Origin: Lysobacter alkalisoli
GTDB taxonomy: Bacteria > Pseudomonadota > Gammaproteobacteria > Xanthomonadales > Xanthomonadaceae
NCBI RefSeq assembly: GCF_006547045.1
Contig: NZ_CP041242.1
Location: 478,001-542,000 of the forward strand
Direction of reading: 5' to 3'
Length of the DNA: 64,000 bases
Made by a program: the position numbers and the translations under genes. Positions 10,004 through 20,811 of the stretch are shown piece after piece (within the stretch, counting starts at the first letter, position 1; the number at the start of each line of letters is the position of its first letter). The notes below the pieces were generated by a model that worked only from the letters and a program-made list of their open reading frames with translations, was not told the origin of the DNA and searched no databases.

Positions 10004-11977
10004 ATGTTCCCCCAACTGTTCGAAATGGTGCCCGACGCGCTGGTGGTCGTCGACCAGGACGGCCGCATCCTGCTTGCCAACCGGCAGGCCGAACGGCTGT
10101 TCGGGTATCCGTCCGGGGGGCTGACGGGGCTGCCGGTGGAGACGCTGATGCCCGAGGCCTCGCGCCAGCGGCATCGCTCGCATCGGAACGCCTACATGCA
10201 GGCGCCGCGGATGCGGCCCATGGGCGGCAGCGGCATGACCCTGACCGGGCAACGCAGGAGTGGTGAGCCGTTCCCGGTCGAGATCGCCCTGAGCCCCCTG
10301 GAGAGCGACGAGGGCCTGCGCTACCTGGCTTCGGTCCGCGACATCTCCGAGACCCAGCGTGCCCGGCAGGCGCTGGTCCGTGCGCGCTACGACGCCCTGG
10401 TCGCACGCATCGGGCAGCAGGCGCTGGCCTCGATCGACGATCCGTATGTGATCGACCGGTTGCCGGCGCTGCTGGCCGAAACCCTCGCCGTGGACACGGT
10501 AGCGGTGCTGTTCCTTCGCGGTGAGGGGGGAATCGAGGTCGGCGCGGCGGCGGGACTGGGCCCGGCCGCGACCGGAATCAGCGAGGATCGGGAGGCCTGG
10601 CGGCGGATCGTCGAGGGTCGGCCGATGATCATCGAAGACCTGGCGGACGATCCCGGTGCGCTGCCGCTGGTCGAGGACAAGGGCAGCGGCGTCATCGTGC
10701 CGCTGCTCGACCGCGGCCGGCCGATGGGGGCCCTGATGGCGTGGTCGTGCGATGCCGGGCACTTCGACCACGATGCGCTGCACCTGTTGCAGTCGGTTGC
10801 CAACATCGTGGCCGCGCTGGTCCAGCGGCGGCGTTCGGAGGAGCAGCTCGCGCATGTCCAGCGTCTGGATGCGATCGGCCAGCTGACCGGTGGAATCGCG
10901 CACGATTTCAACAATCTGCTCACCGTGATGTCGGGCAACCTGCAACTGCTGGAAATGCATTGCGAAGGCGATGCCGAAGCGACCCGGTTCATCGGCACTG
11001 CCCTGCGGGCGGTGGGCCGGGGCAGCGAGCTTACCGGCAAGCTGCTGGCATTCGCGCGACGGCAGCAGCTGAACCCGTGCGCGATCGAACCTGCGCGGTT
11101 GTTGCACGAGCTCGACGACATGCTCCGCCGGACCCTGGGCGACGGCATCAGGGTCCGGATCGAATGCGCCGAGGGACTGCCATCCGTTTACGCCGATCCG
11201 ACCCAGCTCGACGTGGCGCTGCTCAACCTGGCGCTGAACGCGCGCGACGCGATGCCGGAAGGCGGCGAGATAGCCATCTCGGCCGGGCAGCGTGCGGGTA
11301 TCCCGGGGCAGGCCGTGACCGGGCCGGGAGCCGGCCACCACATCGTGTTCACCGTCGCCGACACCGGCCACGGCATGTCGGCCGAGACGCTGGCCCGGGC
11401 GGTGGAGCCGTTTTACACGACCAAGCCGACCGGCCGGGGCAGCGGGCTCGGCCTGAGCATGGTCTACGGCTTCGTCGAACAGAGTGGCGGCAGCATGCGG
11501 CTCGACAGTCGGCCCGGCCGCGGTACCCGGGTGGAACTGTATCTGCCATCCGCGATCCCCGGGGGGGAGGTGGATCCCTCTCCGTTGGCGCCCGGCACCG
11601 TTGCGGGAGAAGGCGAGACCGTGCTGGTGGTGGAGGACGAGCCGGCCGTGCGCGACATCGCGGCGGCATTCGTGGGGTCGCTCGGCTACCGGGTGCTGGC
11701 GGTTGGCAATGCGGGCGAGGCGCTGGAGCAGTTGGCGCGGGATCCGCAGATCTCGCTGCTTTTCAGTGATGTGATGCTTGGGCCCGGCATGAACGGACGG
11801 GCGCTCGCGGAAGCTGCGCGCCGGCGCCGGCCGGAGCTGGCCGTGCTGCTGACCTCGGGCCACGCGGATGCTGCGGCCGAAGCGGGTGCCGAGGCGTTCG
11901 AGCTGTTGCGCAAGCCCTACCGGCGCGAGGACCTGGCCGAGGCCCTGCGCCGCAGTCTCGACGGCGTGCGCAGCTGA
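10004..11977 (+). CDS. Hybrid sensor histidine kinase (PAS-GAF-HisKA-HATPase-REC)
   Basis: This 657-residue kinase has no obvious transmembrane helix, so it is probably cytosolic. Domains in order: PAS (about 1-125, MVPDALVVVDQDGRILLANR), GAF (about 130-280), a dimerization/phosphoacceptor domain with GGIAHDFNNLL (His near residue 300), HATPase (NLALNARDAMPEGG, GRGSGLGLSMVYGFVEQSGG) and a C-terminal receiver (about 540-657) with VLVVEDEP and the acceptor Asp in LLFSDVMLGP. HDFNNLL is typical of the group whose downstream receiver often inhibits the kinase. GAGG precedes the ATG by 5 bases. It lies 49 bases after the response regulator gene. The signal is unknown. Confidence 0.92.
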   Translation: MFPQLFEMVPDALVVVDQDGRILLANRQAERLFGYPSGGLTGLPVETLMPEASRQRHRSHRNAYMQAPRMRPMGGSGMTLTGQRRSGEPFPVEIALSPLESDEGLRYLASVRDISETQRARQALVRARYDALVARIGQQALASIDDPYVIDRLPALLAETLAVDTVAVLFLRGEGGIEVGAAAGLGPAATGISEDREAWRRIVEGRPMIIEDLADDPGALPLVEDKGSGVIVPLLDRGRPMGALMAWSCDAGHFDHDALHLLQSVANIVAALVQRRRSEEQLAHVQRLDAIGQLTGGIAHDFNNLLTVMSGNLQLLEMHCEGDAEATRFIGTALRAVGRGSELTGKLLAFARRQQLNPCAIEPARLLHELDDMLRRTLGDGIRVRIECAEGLPSVYADPTQLDVALLNLALNARDAMPEGGEIAISAGQRAGIPGQAVTGPGAGHHIVFTVADTGHGMSAETLARAVEPFYTTKPTGRGSGLGLSMVYGFVEQSGGSMRLDSRPGRGTRVELYLPSAIPGGEVDPSPLAPGTVAGEGETVLVVEDEPAVRDIAAAFVGSLGYRVLAVGNAGEALEQLARDPQISLLFSDVMLGPGMNGRALAEAARRRRPELAVLLTSGHADAAAEAGAEAFELLRKPYRREDLAEALRRSLDGVRS

Positions 11978-11998
11978 CAGCTGAGCCGCGTCCCGGCC

Positions 11999-12715
11999 TC
12001 AGCGTGGTTCCATCAGCAACCTTCTCAGGCCATCGGCGTCGTCGATGCGGACGGCGCGCCGCTGCACGTCGATCAATCCCTGTGCCTGCAGCCGTGACAG
12101 CGCCCGGGTCACCGTTTCCAGTTGCAGGGCGAGAAAATTGCCGAGTTCGGCGCGGGTCATGCGCAGCAACAGGTCGCGCGCACTGAAGCCCAGCCGTTCG
12201 AGCCGGCTGGCCAGGTCGAGCAGGAAGGTGATCACCCGCTGCTCCGCATTCAGGGTGGCCAGGGCCAGCATCCAGCTCCAGTCGCGGCGGATTTCGCTGG
12301 CCAGCAGCGCGGTCAACCGCTCGTGGAACTCGGGCAGGTCGGTGTGCAGGCGGGCAGTCGGGAGCTCCCATACCTCGCCGAAGTCGAGCGCGACCGCGTC
12401 GCAGGTGTAGCAGGGCATGTCGAGCGAGTCGATGCCGAGCAGCTCGCCGCGCATGCGGAAGCCGGTGATCTTCTCGCGGCCGTCCTCGCTGAGTATGCAG
12501 GTCTTGAAGAAGCCGGCATGGATGAAGAACAGCGAGTGGCGAGGTTGCCCGGCGCGGAACAGATATTCACGGGCTTCCAAGCGTCGCCGCTGTGGTGCCA
12601 GCCCGGCCAGCAGCCCTTCGAGATCGGTGGCGGCTCCGGCGGGGATTCCGGCCAGCCGACCGTGATGGATCGCGGCAGGTGGAAGAGTGGCAACAGCGGG
12701 GGTCGTGTCCAGCAT
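11999..12715 (-). CDS. Crp/Fnr-family regulator, FNR-like but lacking the N-terminal Fe-S cysteines
   Basis: A 238-residue regulator with a cyclic-nucleotide-binding-like beta-roll (about 35-130) and a C-terminal winged helix (about 160-232). The recognition helix reads E200-T-V-T-R204, close to the ExxSR of FNR that reads TTGAT half-sites; the roll segment CDAVALDFGEVWELP is also FNR-like. The only cysteines are C73, C102 and C105; the N-terminal four-cysteine cluster that senses oxygen in classical FNR is absent. It may therefore respond to another signal, be constitutive, or use these three cysteines. It lies next to two usp genes and a P-type ATPase whose shared promoter region has two perfect FNR boxes, making it a candidate activator, although the cell may also have a classical FNR elsewhere. 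Confidence 0.88.
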   Translation of the reverse strand: MLDTTPAVATLPPAAIHHGRLAGIPAGAATDLEGLLAGLAPQRRRLEAREYLFRAGQPRHSLFFIHAGFFKTCILSEDGREKITGFRMRGELLGIDSLDMPCYTCDAVALDFGEVWELPTARLHTDLPEFHERLTALLASEIRRDWSWMLALATLNAEQRVITFLLDLASRLERLGFSARDLLLRMTRAELGNFLALQLETVTRALSRLQAQGLIDVQRRAVRIDDADGLRRLLMEPR

Positions 12716-12925
12716 GGCGGCAGTCCTGGCTCCAATGGCAGGTACAAGCTAGCCCGCCGGCTCCACACGACGATGTGGTTCGCGTAACCGTTTGTAACAG
12801 CCGGTGACGGTGACGCACGAAGAGCGCGTGCCCGTTGCACAGGAGATGCTCCACACCGCAATCAGACGCTGAAGTGAGCGTGCGCCCGAGGCCGGCGTAA
12901 CGATCCGAAGGTTCCCGACGTTGCC

Positions 12926-13768
12926 CTAGTGCGAGAACAGCACCGGTATCGGTGATTGTTCGAGCAGATGCCGGGTCACGCCCCCGAATACGCGCTCCAA
13001 TGCCCGCGAGCGGCTGTAGCCACCGGCTACGATGAGGTCGGCCCGGCTTTCGAGGGCATGGCCGAGGATGGCTTCGCCGGTGAAGCCGAGTGCGCGCGGG
13101 CGCCGGACCAGGCTGGCGGATATGCCGTGACGCTCGAGGTGTCCGATCAGGCAGGCGTCCAGGCGTTCGGCATCGCCATTGCCGCTGCCGCGCTTGCCGT
13201 CGCCGCGTTCGACCATCAGCACGTCGACCGAAGACGCCCGCCGCAACAACGGCAAGGCATCGTGCACGGCGCGCGCGGCCTCGCGCGAGGACTTCCAGGC
13301 GATGACGACATGGTTGAACGCCCGGCCCTCATCGCTATCCGGGACCATCAGCAGCGGCCGGCCCGATGCGATCAGGAGGTCGCCAAAAAGCGCCCGCTGG
13401 ACGGGCTGCAGGGGACGCTCGACGCCCATCACTGCCAGGTCGGCATGGTGCGCATGGAAAGCGGAGATCTCGCCGGGCGCGAGCCAGCGCGACTTCGACA
13501 ACCGGACTTCATGGGCGACGGATTCGCGGGCCAGCCGCTGCTGGACGGCCTTCGTGAGTCGCTGCTCCGTGGCGGCCACGGTTTCATCGATCGAATCGAA
13601 GATTCCGTCAGGCGGATACGCCCACGCGGATGGCGCCCGCGAAACGAGACTGACCGTCACCAGTGCGATGACGTGGCCGTCGTCGGCCGCAGCAAGCGCG
13701 CACGCCCGGCGCATGGCCGACTCGTGGATGTCTTCCGACGCGACCGGAAGCAGGATGTCCTTGAACAT
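12926..13768 (-). CDS. Universal stress protein, tandem-domain (UspA family)
   Basis: A cytosolic protein of 280 residues with two Usp domains. It opens MFKDILLPVASEDIHE; the second domain holds the nucleotide-binding pattern in VAGGYSRSRALERVFGGVTRHLL and the end PIPVLFSH. The first domain (about 1-145) has a weaker ATP motif. It lies 66 bases downstream of a second tandem Usp gene on the same strand, so both probably share the FNR-box promoter further upstream. Such pairs in FNR/ANR or DosR regulons help survival under oxygen limitation; that role is inferred here from the boxes. Confidence 0.9.
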   Translation of the reverse strand: MFKDILLPVASEDIHESAMRRACALAAADDGHVIALVTVSLVSRAPSAWAYPPDGIFDSIDETVAATEQRLTKAVQQRLARESVAHEVRLSKSRWLAPGEISAFHAHHADLAVMGVERPLQPVQRALFGDLLIASGRPLLMVPDSDEGRAFNHVVIAWKSSREAARAVHDALPLLRRASSVDVLMVERGDGKRGSGNGDAERLDACLIGHLERHGISASLVRRPRALGFTGEAILGHALESRADLIVAGGYSRSRALERVFGGVTRHLLEQSPIPVLFSH

Positions 13769-13834
13769 GGTGGGTTCTCCGGAATGAGTAGGGCGGGGTG
13801 CGGCATCAGGATCTTCGCGTGTGTCGATCCGGGA

Positions 13835-14674
13835 TCAGTGGGAGAACAGGATCGGAATCTGCATGGCCGACAGCAGGCCGCGGGTCGTGCCACCCAGGGC
13901 CCATTCGCGGAAGCGCGAATGGCCGTAGCCGCCTGCGACCAGCAACTGCGCGTCGACGCGGGCGGCATGCCTGAGCAGGACCGTCTCCACCGTTTCATGA
14001 CGTGCGGGTCGCTGCAGACGGACGAGGTCGACCTTGAGTCCGTGTCGGGCGAGATGGCTGGCGATGGCGGTGTCCGGCAGCAGTTCCGGGTCGCTTTCGC
14101 TCGACTCCACCATGACGACGTCGATGGCCTTGGCCTGTGCCAGCAGCGGCATCGCATCGTGGAGCGCCCGGGCCGCTTCGCGTGTTGGCTGCCAGGCGAT
14201 GACGACGCGCCGGAAAGGGGGCTGGATCAGTAGGCGAGGGGGAACCATCAGGACCGGCCGTCCGGTCTTCATGACCAGTGTGGCGAAGTAGGAATGGATG
14301 ACGGCGGATGAATGGGCGTTGCCGTTGGCCGACGTCATCACCACCAGGTCCGCGTTGCGGGCATGCGACGCGATGGCGTCCGGCGGCTCGGTGACCAGCG
14401 ATTCGACCACCTGCGCCGAGGCAAAGATCGGGAGTTCGTCCAGCCGGGTCCGGATCCGCGCCGCTTTCAGTTCGGCCTGGTTCCTGAGCTCGTCGTGGAG
14501 TTGCAGGACGGCATTGTCCTGCGCCATTCCGACCGGAGAGGGATCCGGGATGGGCAGCTTCAGGGCGACCAGGACGGACAGGTGTGCGCCCTCGCTCGAC
14601 GCAAGCGCAATGGCGGCTTCCAATGCGTTCACATCGCCGTTGCTGCCGGTCATGGGCATTACCAGGTCTTTCAT
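13835..14674 (-). CDS. Universal stress protein, tandem-domain (UspA family), first gene of the pair
   Basis: A 279-residue paralogue of the next gene, with the same two-domain layout. It starts MKDLVMPMTGSNGDVNALEA; the C-terminal domain has VAGGYGHSRFREWALGGTTR, the ATP-binding Gx2Gx9G(S/T) type pattern, and ends IPILFSH. The ATG at 14674 lies about 70 bases from the centre of a perfect FNR box with a TCCAAT -10 in class II spacing. It is divergent from the P-type ATPase gene. The molecular target is unknown, as for most Usp proteins. Confidence 0.9.
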   Translation of the reverse strand: MKDLVMPMTGSNGDVNALEAAIALASSEGAHLSVLVALKLPIPDPSPVGMAQDNAVLQLHDELRNQAELKAARIRTRLDELPIFASAQVVESLVTEPPDAIASHARNADLVVMTSANGNAHSSAVIHSYFATLVMKTGRPVLMVPPRLLIQPPFRRVVIAWQPTREAARALHDAMPLLAQAKAIDVVMVESSESDPELLPDTAIASHLARHGLKVDLVRLQRPARHETVETVLLRHAARVDAQLLVAGGYGHSRFREWALGGTTRGLLSAMQIPILFSH

Positions 14675-14709
14675 CGTCCAGCCGCTCGTGGGATCGGTTG
14701 ATGTCGGTC

Positions 14710-14751
14710 ATTGGACCCCTGTATGCGGTCGAAGGGCTTGATCTGGATCAA
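14710..14751 (-). promoter_or_regulatory. FNR-type promoter for the usp pair (FNR box 14738-14751, -10 14710-14715)
   Basis: TTGATCTGGATCAA at 14738-14751 is a perfect match to the FNR consensus TTGAT-N4-ATCAA. On the minus strand TCCAAT (14710-14715, 4 of 6 to TATAAT) lies so that the box centre falls at -41.5, the class II activator position. This points to anaerobic activation of the two usp genes. Confidence 0.85.
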
Positions 14752-14811
14752 CGCAGGCCCGCATCCGGAAGTGTCGCTCGCGCCGCTGGCGGATACCGGG
14801 AAACCGGTCGA

Positions 14812-14851
14812 TTGATCGTGATCAACTCCACGCGCAAGCGGCGGATCTAAC
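14812..14851 (+). promoter_or_regulatory. FNR-type promoter for the P-type ATPase (FNR box 14812-14825, -10 14846-14851)
   Basis: TTGATCGTGATCAA at 14812-14825 is a second perfect FNR box. TCTAAC at 14846-14851 (4 of 6) is a fitting -10, placing the box centre at about -40. The box centre is 70.5 bases from the ATPase start codon, exactly the distance of the other box from the usp start. Confidence 0.83.
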
Positions 14852-14888
14852 GTGGCGGCACTCTTCCCGTCGATATCGCCGCGAGCCG

Positions 14889-17459
<2,571 letters not shown>

Positions 17460-17531
17460 GGCGCTGCGCCCTGCATCGACGCAGCCGCCTTGCCGCACCC
17501 GTGGACGATGGTGTCCGCGGACGCGACCGGT

Positions 17532-19388
17532 TCACTGCGGCGCGTAGCGCAGGGTCAGGAACCACTCGCGGCCGGGCTGGTTGTACCAGGCCACGGTCTC
17601 GTATTTGCGGTCGAACAGGTTGGCGACGCGGGCCTGCAGGGTCCAGTCGGGGTGGAAGGCGTACTCGGCGCGCAGGTCGAAGGTCGCGTAGCCGCCCAGG
17701 CGCGTGCTGTTGGCGACATCGTCGTAGCGGCTGCCTTCGGCGACGCCGGTCAGGCCGAGGCGCACGGCACCGAAATCGCGATCGATGTCGATGCGCGCGT
17801 TGTGGTCGGCGCGGCGCGGCAGTTTGTTGCCGGCGAAGAAGCCTTCGCGATTCTCGGTGTCGACGAAGCTGGCGCTGGCATTGACGACCCAGCCGGCCAG
17901 CTCGGTGTCCATGCCGACCTCGGCACCGCGCATGCGTGCGCTTTCGATGTTGTTGGGCAGGAAGATGCCGGCGTCGTAGGCGATCAGGTTGTCGGCGCGG
18001 GTGTCGAATGCGTCGATGCGCCAGTTGATCGCGTCCCCGCGCCGGGCCAGGCCCAGCTCCCAGCTCTTCGATTCTTCCGGCTTCAGGTCGGGGTTGCCGA
18101 AGAACGGAAAGTACAGTTCGTTGAAGGTCGGTGCCTTGAACGCGGTGCCGTAACCGGCGGTGATCCGCCAGCCGTCGCCGAAGCCCATCCCCCAGGCCAC
18201 ACTGCCGGTGGTGTGGCCATCGAACTGCTCGTTGTCGTCGCGGCGCAGGCTGGCCTCGAACGAGTGTGCGCCGAACCGTCCTTGGTACTGTACGAAACCG
18301 GCGTGGTTGCGGCGCGAGGTCTCGGCATATTCGGTGCTGCCCTCGACGCGGTCGCGCAGCCAGTCGAAGCCGATAGTCAGCATCTGGTCACGGGCGAAGG
18401 TGAAGTCGCCCTGCACGGTGGCGCTGTCGCGGTCGGTGTCGAAGCGGCCGGCGGGGTTGCTGTCCTTGTAGTTGTCGGAAGTATCGCTGTTGCGGCCGAC
18501 GACCAGCTTGAACGCCGCCACGTCCGACGGCTGCCATTGCGCGTTGGCGCCGATCACCTGCTGGGTGATCTTGGACAGGTTCTGGAAGCTGCCGTCGTAT
18601 TCGTTGCGGCCCTCGGCGCGCAGCGCGTGCACACCGAGCGAGAGGGTCTCGGTGGCGTCGATACCGGCGCGGGCCGACAGTGAGCGGTTGCGGTAGCCAT
18701 CGTCGTCGGGTTCGTCGGCAAAACAGCCGGCGCCGAAGTCGAACGGATCCGACGGGTCCGGGCCACGGCCGCGGCAGGCGTCGAAGCCTTCGGTATTGGT
18801 GTAGGCGGTGTCGAGACCGAACCAGGCATTGCCGCTGCGGCCGCCGAGGCCGGCGGTGCCTTGGGCATAGTCGTGGCTGCCGACCGTCGCACTTCCCCGC
18901 ATGTGCAGGCCCTCGCGGTCGCGGCGGGTAAAGATCTGGATCACCCCACCGATCGCATCGGCGCCGTACAGGCTGGAACGCGGGCCGCGCACGACCTCGA
19001 TGCGCTCGATCATCGCCAGCGGCAGGTCCTGGAACGAGACCAGGCCCGAGGTCGGCGAACCGACGCGGATGCCGTCGATGAGCACCAGCACGTGGTCGGA
19101 CTCGGCGCCGCGCAGGAACAGCGTGCTCAGCTTGCCGGCACCGCCCTGGTTGGCGATGGTGATGCCGGCGCGGCCGCGCAGCAGATCGGGCAGGTCGCGG
19201 GCCTGGCTGCGCTCGATCGCCTCGCGGTCGATCACCTCCACCGGCACCAGTGCGTCGTTGACGCTGATCGCGGTGCGATTGGCAGTGACGGTGACCTCGT
19301 CGAGGTCGGTCGCATTCTGGGCGCGGGCCGGCGATACGGCGGTAGCCAGCGCGGCGGCAACGGCCAGGGACAGGATCTTTGCGGACAT
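17532..19388 (-). CDS. btuB: TonB-dependent vitamin B12 receptor (BtuB-like)
   Basis: A 618-residue outer-membrane receptor for cobalamin uptake. A signal peptide (about residues 1-23, ending PARAQ) is followed by a TonB box (DEVTVTA), the plug domain (DLPDLLRGRAGITI, FLRGAESDHVLVLIDGIRV, IERIEVVRGPRSSLYGADAIGG) and a 22-strand type barrel ending with WFLTLRYAPQ. The plug matches BtuB better than siderophore receptors, and the upstream cobalamin riboswitch on the same strand settles the substrate class. GGAGAG precedes the ATG. It is transcribed alone; no btuCDF genes are nearby. The terminal residue is Gln rather than the usual aromatic residue, which lies four positions in. Confidence 0.93.
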   Translation of the reverse strand: MSAKILSLAVAAALATAVSPARAQNATDLDEVTVTANRTAISVNDALVPVEVIDREAIERSQARDLPDLLRGRAGITIANQGGAGKLSTLFLRGAESDHVLVLIDGIRVGSPTSGLVSFQDLPLAMIERIEVVRGPRSSLYGADAIGGVIQIFTRRDREGLHMRGSATVGSHDYAQGTAGLGGRSGNAWFGLDTAYTNTEGFDACRGRGPDPSDPFDFGAGCFADEPDDDGYRNRSLSARAGIDATETLSLGVHALRAEGRNEYDGSFQNLSKITQQVIGANAQWQPSDVAAFKLVVGRNSDTSDNYKDSNPAGRFDTDRDSATVQGDFTFARDQMLTIGFDWLRDRVEGSTEYAETSRRNHAGFVQYQGRFGAHSFEASLRRDDNEQFDGHTTGSVAWGMGFGDGWRITAGYGTAFKAPTFNELYFPFFGNPDLKPEESKSWELGLARRGDAINWRIDAFDTRADNLIAYDAGIFLPNNIESARMRGAEVGMDTELAGWVVNASASFVDTENREGFFAGNKLPRRADHNARIDIDRDFGAVRLGLTGVAEGSRYDDVANSTRLGGYATFDLRAEYAFHPDWTLQARVANLFDRKYETVAWYNQPGREWFLTLRYAPQ

Positions 19389-19566
19389 CGGGGGCTCTCT
19401 CCATCGCGGGCCTGGCGGCCACGCATTGCGTTCGGGTTACGCGTGGGAGGAGCGAGGCGTCGACGGACGGCAGCATGCCGTCATCGCTGCCGCGATGCCC
19501 TCCGCATCGCAATCAGTCATGGGCCTGCCGCGACCGGTGTGCAGTCATCGGCATGGTCCGCCCACG

Positions 19567-19787
19567 AGGCCGGTCTCCGGACTTGCAGGGCAGGCGGCCG
19601 GATGGACGCCCCGGCTTCCGACGCCTTCCCGCGCGCTGCACGGTGGCCCGTGTCGGAAACCTTGCCTGCTTACCGTTGCGGGGGCAGTGCCGGAATGTTG
19701 CGCGCCGATCGATTCAGTGGTCGATCGCGGCAGGTCACCGGCTTCCCGTTTCAACCCGGGCCGGTCGGCCCTGGGTCACCTCGAAGC
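19567..19787 (-). promoter_or_regulatory. Cobalamin (AdoCbl) riboswitch upstream of btuB
   Basis: Read on the minus strand, this stretch has the class landmarks in order: GGTGACC near the 5' end, AACGGGAAGCCGGTGA, the B12-box region with CTGCCCCCGCAACGGTAAG (about 19671-19692) and the closing CAAGTCCGGAGACCGGCC (about 19569-19586). About 178 bases of leader separate it from the btuB start and may contain the ribosome-site-sequestering or terminator helix. Expected action: bound cobalamin lowers btuB expression. Confidence 0.93.
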
Positions 19788-19818
19788 GCGCGTAGTCTAC
19801 GCCAAAGGCGAGGAGTGA

Positions 19819-19884
19819 GTGGAGAGGAGTAAGAAGTGAGAGAAAAAGCAGGCTCTCCCCCACTCGCTTCTCACTCCTCTCCAC
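19819..19884 (-). repeat. Long imperfect hairpin overlapping the 3' end of the TfoX-domain gene
   Basis: GTGGAGAGGAGTAAGAAGTG at 19819-19838 (arm to 19840) pairs with 19863-19884 over 22 positions. Both mismatches on the plus strand become G-U pairs on the minus strand, so the hairpin is complete only in the transcript of the upstream minus-strand gene, whose stop codon (19871-19873) lies in the stem. The loop contains a CTTTTTCTCTC tract. It may act as a 3' stabilizer or terminator. Confidence 0.55.
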
Positions 19885-20236
19885 TCTCCACTGCTCCCGG
19901 GGGCGGCGGCTCGACCGTATCGGCGGTCATTACCGTCGTGCGCACCGGTGCCGCGGCCGGCTTGTAGCGCGGCGGCGGCAGTTGCTCGATCGCGGCTTCG
20001 GCCTCGGCAACCAGTTGTTGCCGCCGAGGTTCGGGCACCTCCTGCCAATGGCAGTCGCACAGCGCGCCCTCGATCGCGTACAGCAGGTTCATGGTCGGCT
20101 TGAAGCCGGCACGCTTGATCCGCATGTAGGCCTCCACCGGCCCCGCCGCCTCCAGCTCCTCGCGCGTGTGCAGGCCGACCTGGCGCAGCCACGCCGCGCT
20201 CTTGGGGCCGATATTGCGGAGCTTGGGCAGAGTCAT
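19871..20236 (-). CDS. TfoX/Sxy C-terminal-domain protein
   Basis: A 121-residue protein made of the TfoX C-terminal helix-hairpin-helix-like domain (about 1-85: LRNIGPKSAAWLRQVGLHTR, EELEAAGPVEAYMRIKRAG, LLYAIEGALCDCHWQEV) plus a Pro-rich tail. The TfoX N-terminal domain of competence regulators is absent, so a role in competence is not implied; stand-alone forms are widespread and of unknown function. The ATG overlaps the stop of the upstream reductase gene (ATGA), so the two are translationally coupled. The last codons fall in a long hairpin. Confidence 0.82.
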   Translation of the reverse strand: MTLPKLRNIGPKSAAWLRQVGLHTREELEAAGPVEAYMRIKRAGFKPTMNLLYAIEGALCDCHWQEVPEPRRQQLVAEAEAAIEQLPPPRYKPAAAPVRTTVMTADTVEPPPPGAVESGEE

Positions 20237-20733
20237 GCCGGTGCGTTCCCCGTGGTTTGTTCCATATAGATACGGGCAATGGCTTCCAACCCGGCCTGGT
20301 CGTCGGCATCGAAGCGGCCGCGCAACGGACTGTCGAGGTCGAGCACGCCGATCAGGCCGCCATCATTGTCGACCAGCGGCACCACCAGCTCCGAGCGTGA
20401 GGCGGCATCGCAGGCGATGTGGCCGGGGAAGGCATCGACATCTTCCACGCGCTGGGTTTCGCGGCTCGCCGCGGCCACTCCGCACACCCCCTTGCCGAGC
20501 GGAATGCGTACGCAGGCCGGCAGGCCCTGGAACGGGCCGACCACCAGTTCGTTGCCATCGAAGAAATAGAAGCCGACCCAGTTCAGGTCCGGCAGACTGT
20601 TGAACATCAGCGCGGCCAGATTGGCGGCATTGGCGATGCGGTCGTGCTCGCCATGGACCAGGCCGCGGGCCTGCTCGGCGAGTTGGGCATACTGTTCCGG
20701 CTTGCTGCCGGTGAGGGCGGTGGCGGCGAACAT
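20233..20733 (-). CDS. msrC: GAF-domain free methionine-(R)-sulfoxide reductase
   Basis: A 166-residue cytosolic GAF protein of the fRMsr family, which reduces free methionine-R-sulfoxide using thioredoxin. Three cysteines, C74, C84 and C108, sit at spacings of 10 and 24, matching the catalytic cysteines 84, 94 and 118 described in the E. coli enzyme. NWVGFYFFDGNELVVGPFQG and LVVPLVDNDGGLIGVLDLDS are the diagnostic GAF segments. It is the first gene of a two-gene unit with the TfoX-domain protein. The annotation depends on these cysteines and is strong. Confidence 0.92.
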   Translation of the reverse strand: MFAATALTGSKPEQYAQLAEQARGLVHGEHDRIANAANLAALMFNSLPDLNWVGFYFFDGNELVVGPFQGLPACVRIPLGKGVCGVAAASRETQRVEDVDAFPGHIACDAASRSELVVPLVDNDGGLIGVLDLDSPLRGRFDADDQAGLEAIARIYMEQTTGNAPA

Positions 20734-20811
20734 CCCCGGAGTCTAGCAGTACGCCGCGGCGCGTTCAGGCTTACCATTCGTGCGGTCGAAACCGATCCGG
20801 GGGATGAGACC

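Noticed and set aside
14691..14711. Third FNR-like site near TTGATGTCGGTCAT
   Set aside because: Only one half-site is good and the position would overlap the usp start site; the two perfect boxes explain the region.
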